NCBI GenBank assembly: GCA_014529385.2 | Contig: CM043953.1 | Coordinates: 69,170,372-69,234,371 of the forward strand | Direction: 5' to 3' | From: Adiantum capillus-veneris | Taxonomy: Eukaryota > Streptophyta > Polypodiopsida > Polypodiales > Pteridaceae | Length of the DNA stretch: 64,000 bases | Shown: positions 58,456 to 64,000 of the stretch, in pieces | Position numbering within the stretch: position 1 is the first letter of the stretch | Layout of the letters: every line of letters begins with the position of its first letter | Notes under the pieces: model-generated | Told to the model about the DNA's origin: nothing | The model's input: only the letters and a program-made list of their open reading frames with translations | The model's database searches: none | Position numbers and translations under genes: made by a program

Positions 58456-59200
58456 TTGAGCCTCTTTGCTCACTCCAAAGTAATCCCACGTGGTGTAGGT
58501 AATTCAATGATATGTGCATGTTGTAACCTCTTTTATGTATATTTAGGGCCTCTAGAGCTCTCTCCCAGTGTAGAGATAAAGAATAGCACCATGCATTGAG
58601 TTGCCTAGGCCTCTTCGTAGCACCCATATTTTGATTACCGGTGTGGCTGGGCTATTGGCTTTTATGAAATTGTTGACATCTCAAGGCACATGTTGTGGTT
58701 GAGGGCGATTGTATTCTTTTCAAGTTAATATAATTTCTCTCCACTCACAATTGTGAGTATGGCCCAAAAAAACACACACACACACACACAAGAAGTGGAC
58801 TTGAGGCCCGACTTGAGGCCAGAAATTTAACAAAACATAGGGAATTAACACCATAACATACATATGCGCTTATTTATGTGAACAATCATTTCTTAGACGT
58901 AGAATCAGATTTGTTTGATCCTATGGGGAAAGGATTCTGAAAGGAACTCAATGCAGTGAAGCTCGGTTCGAATGTAAAAGCTTTCATATATGAATCCCTA
59001 CAGGCTACAGCTCAACTTTGAGTGCTTGAGCTCGCTGCTCGTTATATGAGATACTTGCTATAGTCCAAGATCTTGAAGTAACATGGTACTTGCAGGCACT
59101 ATGTCGCCCTCGCCCCAGTTTTCAAGATGGGGAGAATTGGGGGATGAAGAAAATGCGATCAAATTCCTTGTACGAAAAGGATGCTCGCGTGCCTTAAGAG
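57900..59200. other. Spacer with (CT)n at 58405-58452
   Basis: No gene or terminal repeat recognised. Short frames only. A CA run lies near 58772-58790. Confidence 0.45.
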
Positions 59201-59398
59201 TTAATGTGGCATGAAGCTCACCTCCAGCCAGTCATCGAGGACAGGACCAGACTCAGAGACAGCGATGCGCACTGTATCGCCGTCAACTGGGTAGCAGCCT
59301 TCCAAGAAGAGGTTTCCCCTGAGAGCATGGATAGTGGCGTGGGCTTTAATGGGATCAAATGCTGTACAACTGGGAGGCATGAAACATGATGTGGGCAC
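59201..59398 (-). other. Possible exon of an unknown protein
   Basis: The minus-strand frame reads HATIHALRGNLFLEGCYPVD then GDTVRIAVSESG and DDWLE, and is followed at DDWLE by GTGAGC, a good splice donor (about 59222). Composition looks protein-like and GC content is higher than in neighbours, but I do not recognise a family. It could be a captured or decayed host exon. Confidence 0.25.
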
Positions 59399-60797
59399 CC
59401 TGAATGAATCCCAAGGGGGGTACCCTGAAATTAATCTCGGGAGGTCAGCCTAATCTCGGGACCCCTCGCTTTCCCAGCGAGGTTTTGAACTCTCCTCATC
59501 AGCTTGGGGGGCACACGCCTTGACCAACATGCCCACATGCGTCTCGTTGAAATAGATGTGATTTCACATCTATTTGAAGGTAAACTCGGGATCTCGACAT
59601 TAAAACTAAACTCGGGATCCCATTTAGTTTTTGTGGACCCCAACATAAAAATTAAACTCGAGATCTCGAGTTTAGTTTTTATCCGTCGACGGCCGAGATT
59701 TGCGCGCGCCCTTGATTTTTCACAAGAGCCATTGATCCCATGCTTTGAGACCCCGTGGCACTTAAAGATGAGGGTTGCTATGGATGTCGTTTGTCGGTGA
59801 GTTGCAATGCAAAACCTTCCCCTCCGCCACATGTGCTCTCAATTGCAGCAGTTAATTAGATGCATCGGGCGCATGGCAGGCGAAACCCTCCATGAGCGAG
59901 CTGTAGAGTCGTACAATTCGGCCTAGCTCCTCATCAACGCCAGGATCCGTCATCGGTCTTCGAGGGCGCCGGCGATTAGGCTGCCGACACGCTGAGGCAA
60001 TCGGTGAGGAGGATGTGGTGCGGAGGCGATAAGCTGATGTGGCATTCTGTGAGGGGATTCAGAAGGGAGAGGGGAGGCCATAGAACGGTTATAGACCAGA
60101 CGGGATACTCTTGGGGTACACGCACAAAGCAAGATCACTCCTATGGCTAGCTACACGCACCAGCCGCCTTGTAATCGACAGGCAATCGGAGAATAGGGCA
60201 ATAACAAAGGCTTTGGCGTGGTTGATGCCTCAATATACTACACAGTACAGACGTCCACAACGCGACTGGCAAAAGAAATGAGACGTCCGCCACACTACAC
60301 TGAGTGCTCACTGCATTCCCGCGGTGCTGCCAGCCTGCACTGGCCCTTTTGAAGGGCACGTTCTCATGCTCTGTGTTTAAAAATTTATCAGGGGACGTGT
60401 TCATTATAAGAGCCGATTCCCACTATGCATTCGTGAGATTACAATAGTATAATTAAAATGGTTCCACTCTAGTACTTTTTGGCCTACCCAACGAGCCATA
60501 GTGTCAAATGATGGTTCTTTTTAGCTTTGTTATTATGCAGTGCAAGCTATAAAAAATCATAGCATCATCCCGCCTACTCAAAATAAGATGCACCTAATTG
60601 TAGTACCATTATGTTCAGACACCAAATTCAAAACGAAAATCTTGTTAATCCTTAAGAGTTTCTTTTTCACATACAAATTCTAAATCATGGAATTTGAACT
60701 TAGCAAATGTCTCCTTTTCTCTTACCTTAACAATTCCTCGCCCCTCTTTAACAATCTCTTTCTCGTATTAAGTTTGCATTGGTTTTCATATCTAAAC

Positions 60798-60875
<78 letters not shown>

Positions 60876-60995
60876 CAAATGTTAAATCTTCTTTATAATC
60901 ATGAACACCTAATCTCTAGGCTGTTGATCCATAAGAGCTAAGGCATGTTCCATCATCCTTTCCTCTATCAACTTGCAAGAAAAAGATGGTCTAGG
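59399..60995. other. Unassigned region with short palindrome and microsatellites
   Basis: A perfect 22-bp palindrome TAAACTCGAGATCTCGAGTT.. lies at 59653-59674, within a set of CTCGGGATC/GATCTCGAG phrases (59430-59690). CT and CA runs are at 60800-60873. No gene recognised. Confidence 0.5.
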
Positions 60996-61183
60996 TGTTA
61001 GGATTCAAGCCAACACAATGGACACCCATCATTCACCTCGCTAACATTATCTCCTACTCATTGGTAATGTAGATGATAATAAGGAGTGGTGAGGACATCG
61101 CCTTAGTGAGAGCTTCACCAGATCCTGTGTAGCTTCGCCTTCTTCACTGCACCCGTGCACTCAAATGATCCACGTGTACTTCA
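60996..61183 (+). repeat. Possible LTR end of a copia-like element
   Basis: TGTTAGGATTC at 60996 and TTCA at 61183 frame 188 bp that is followed by a degraded tRNA-Met priming site at 61187 (TGGTATCAAATCCAAGG, two changes). Edges are tentative as no second copy exists. Confidence 0.4.
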
Positions 61184-62040
61184 AAGTGGTATCAAATCCA
61201 AGGGGGATCGTGGCAACATCATCTTCATCCACTTTGTGTATGCATGAGCTTTGATAGGAGCACAAGGTTCAACCACCTTAAATGCAGGGAGTTCTGACTT
61301 CTAATGTTCTTCAGGTAGAACCATAGCATAGAAAACCTTAGCACTGTACCTTATCAGATTGAAGGTAGTGCATAAGTTTTTGAAGCAAAAATAAAATTTG
61401 ATGCAATTGGGGGCTTTCAAGTTGCACAACGTAAGCACTTTTTGGAGGTGTTCATGGGTAGTCCCAAGCACATAAAGACTAGAAAAAAGGGAATCGATTG
61501 AAGTTGGGGCATTGAATAAAAGCAACACTAAATGGAATCAACAGCAACATTCAAGTCTATAGCAAGCTGAAGCAAATGTGTACTGCAAGCTGCTCCGCAG
61601 GTAGAGAAGAGCTTGGGGAGGCAAAAAGAAGGCCTCAAGATATAGCATGGTGTAGCCAGGAGGTGTTGCAAGTGAAGCACACACAAACACAGCAAGTGTG
61701 CAAAGGTGAAGGAAGGTGTGTGCAAAGTTTCTCTATGCACACACACACCTAGAGCGAGGAAATATTTGCAGTCCGTTGGAACGCCATCGTGATCTATTGG
61801 GAGTATATTGGGACCATCGTAGGCACCCAAAATCAGCAACAAAGAGGTGTATGTAGGTGGCACTTCTAGTGCCACCATGTGCATTTTGTAGGCATTGTTG
61901 AAAGCATAGCAACCTATGAAGCTTGCTTGGAGTAGCCAATGCATCACCTTGTAGCCAGTGCCTGCTTTGGCTTGATTTGGTAGTTACTCAGCCGTTTTCT
62001 AGACCCGCTCCAAAAGAGCCCTTTCTGAGACTACGACTAA

Positions 62041-62084
<44 letters not shown>

Positions 62085-62909
62085 TGGAATGATAGTGGGA
62101 ATATATACCTTTCAAAAATAGGTGGTATACATACACATGAGAGAGGGGGAGAGAGACATGATTAAAAAAAAATTGGAACTTAGTGCTATCCCCCTCCCCA
62201 TCCACATGCATGCCTCAATTCACCTTTGTGTACCCATTTAGGAGATTCCATGATTGAGAAGACATTGGGGTCTAAGGGGGCCTCTTTATTTTCCATGGGA
62301 TTAAAAATGAGATTATGGAATGGGAAAATGGGTGGATGCTATGTGGGCTGAAATGCTTGGTATGGCAAGGTCTTAAAGTAAGTGGTCCTTTTAAAATATA
62401 AAGAGAAAATATCTCATATTTTCAAAATTGAACTTTTCTCTAGAAAATTGAGGTAAAAACCAATCCTTTCGCTCTCTATTGGCTGTCAGTTTCTCCCTCC
62501 CTCTCTCTCTATGGTACCCTCTTTCACTTCTCTTCACTCCACCTTGCAATTGCATCTCTTTTCGCAATGTCACTTTTCCCTCTCAAAAAGCTTTGCAGGG
62601 TGAAATCATGTATAGGTGGCCTGGAAAGTAATGTCAAGGACATTGCTTTTTTGCGCTTAAAAGTGGGTGTTTAAAAAGTGCTTCAAATCTCAAAAAGAGT
62701 ATCACTCTCCTAAGGTACGTCAATTAAGTCTCCTAACGTAATGTACCACAATTAATGAGACTAAATGTAATTTACTCCTGAACGCTGGGCCGCTTCTTTC
62801 CCTCTTCAACCTGTCTGAGCTTTCTTTGTCTCTGAGATCTCTCTTGGAGCTCTATCTAGCTCCTCTCTGTCTCTCTCTCACAGAGCTCTTGCTGATCTTT
62901 CTGTATCGC

Positions 62910-62984
<75 letters not shown>

Positions 62985-63238
62985 AGCATGGCTCCTCTTG
63001 TGTCTAAGCTCGCGCTCATCTCTCTCTCTCTTAGCACTCTTTCTCTCTCTCTCACGAACTCTATCTCTATAGGTTCCTCTTCTACTTGATGATTCTTGAG
63101 GTATGTAAACACTTATTATGCTTTGTTAGTATCTTGCTAGTTAGTGCAAGAAGTGCCATGTATTAATTAAAAGTGTAGCGTGTAGTTATGATTTGTATCG
63201 TATTTCTTGTAGAGCAATCCTTTGAAAGTACTACAACA
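61184..63238. other. Unassigned region, possible decayed element interior
   Basis: Minus-strand frames 61301-61528 and 61528-61947 have no recognised motif. AG run 62045-62080 and a CT run 62921-62983 preceded by a C-run. The CT run lies 250 bp upstream of the gene at 63239. Confidence 0.4.
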
Positions 63239-63973
63239 ATGGATCACAGTGAAGAACTGTCTATCAGCTCATCGTCATTGAGTAGAGAAGCTCAACTTCA
63301 GCGCAGAAAATTAATGAGGGAATATTAGGTTGCTCAAAAACGAAAGCAATGTCAGGCAACGGTCAACTTTGTGACAGAAAGCAATACAGGGGAGATGGAT
63401 GAAAGAAAGAAGCGAAGGATATGTCAATCTATGGTACAACACTTTGATACCTTAACCATGGGAATGGATGCAAGTGGTAGGAAGGAAATCTTTGATGAAC
63501 TTCTTCAACATCCTTGCTTCCTTACTATGCAGAGTAAATCCAAAGAGTTGGAAGCAATTATGCTGAGAAACATCCGCAACACTTTGAATCATGTGAAGGT
63601 CCCAAGATCTTCAGACGAGTTTTTTGTGAAGAAATCAGCAATGATGATGTTGATGAATGGTGGAAGCAAGGAGCAAAACACTGACATGAGCATACCGCAA
63701 GCTGCCAAGCTTATGGGGATCCACAAAAGAAACTTATATTCATCCAAACATCACTTAATAGTGTCAAGTGAATCCGATGGTTTGTTCCCTGCATCTGTGT
63801 GTCATAGAGATGATGCACGGAGAACTCACATCACTCAAACTGTTAAAGACATAGTCTTTCAATTTTGGACAGATGAGACGAGGGTGTCCCCCAACAAGAA
63901 AGATGTTTGCAATAAGAGACTAGCTAGATGTTCATATGTAAAGCATCCAATCTACCTTCTTGAGGAGCCTCAG
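63239..63973 (+). CDS. First exon of an unknown transposon-like gene, partial
   Basis: From the ATG at 63239 the frame stays open to 63973 except for one TAG at 63326-63328 (probably from CAG). It ends at CAG|GTAATT, a good splice donor, and the gene continues beyond the window. About 245 residues: a charged N-terminal helix with RRKLMREY and KRKQ, a basic stretch DERKKRRI, a helix-turn-helix-like part (SIPQAAKLMGIHKRNLYSSK), then FQFWTDETRVSPNKKDVCNK and KHPIYLLEEPQ. I recall similar VSPN.KDV segments in uncharacterised transposon proteins but cannot name the family. An alternative start after the TAG is 63371. Confidence 0.5.
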
Positions 63974-64000
63974 GTAATTGATATATTTTTTTAGCACTTT

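Noticed and set aside
59653-59674. 22-bp palindrome as a protein-binding site
   Set aside because: Perfect, but in a region of recurring CTCGGGATC/GATCTCGAG phrases with no gene nearby. Noted only as a repeat.

Overview
The window looks like nuclear DNA from a large, transposon-rich land-plant genome. Plant-type retrotransposon priming sites (initiator tRNA-Met and tRNA-Asp), plant hAT and CACTA transposases and short GT-AG introns all point that way. The very high density of (CT/AG)n and (CA/GT)n tracts and the layered nesting would suit a fern or other non-seed plant, but I cannot fix the species. I find no convincing ordinary host gene, rRNA or functional tRNA. Nearly everything is mobile DNA in various states of decay, and microsatellites.

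Layout. 1-573: tail of a hAT transposase. 876-1218: 5' end of a copia-like element (LTR plus priming site). 3775-13315: a chromodomain-type Ty3/gypsy element (+), cut by a 3.7 kb hAT transposon at 7589-11290 with an exact 8-bp target duplication. 13043-14640: LTR-derived block repeated in inverted orientation near 49.6-51.1 kb. 14641-15590: rearranged deletion copy of the hAT/gypsy composite. 15592-17523: 3' end of a CACTA element. 18411-18992: 154-bp tandem repeat. 20002-23429: second gypsy copy ending in a full LTR, facing a third gypsy LTR on the minus strand (23478-24856).

That minus-strand LTR resumes at 41286-41472, so 24857-41280 (16.4 kb) is an insertion within it. The insertion has the order LTR-internal-LTR-internal-LTR and belongs to one non-autonomous LTR family with a tRNA-Asp priming site. 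Its internal region contains a small gag/protease-only copia element (27789-30821, intact LTRs and 5-bp duplication). It also holds a minus-strand locus at 33.8-37.7 kb: a multi-exon, almost intact transposase-like gene of unknown class, a 22-bp minisatellite at its start, and downstream an ORF whose first nine residues are those of the histone H3 tail (MARTKQTAR). This locus is the best candidate for an undescribed system.

Right part. 42669-47773: complete but mutated copia element (-). 48-50.3 kb: microsatellites. 51318-51861: tandem pair of fold-back palindromes. 51995-55711: CACTA TNP2-like transposase gene (-). 56711-57360: tandem array with tRNA-like (SINE) heads. 57899: an orphan CACTA terminus. 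60996-61203: another copia-type LTR end. 63239 to the edge: first exon of an unknown, transposon-like gene. Across families many internal stops are explained by C-to-T change of CAG, CAA or CGA codons, as expected for methylated, silenced DNA.
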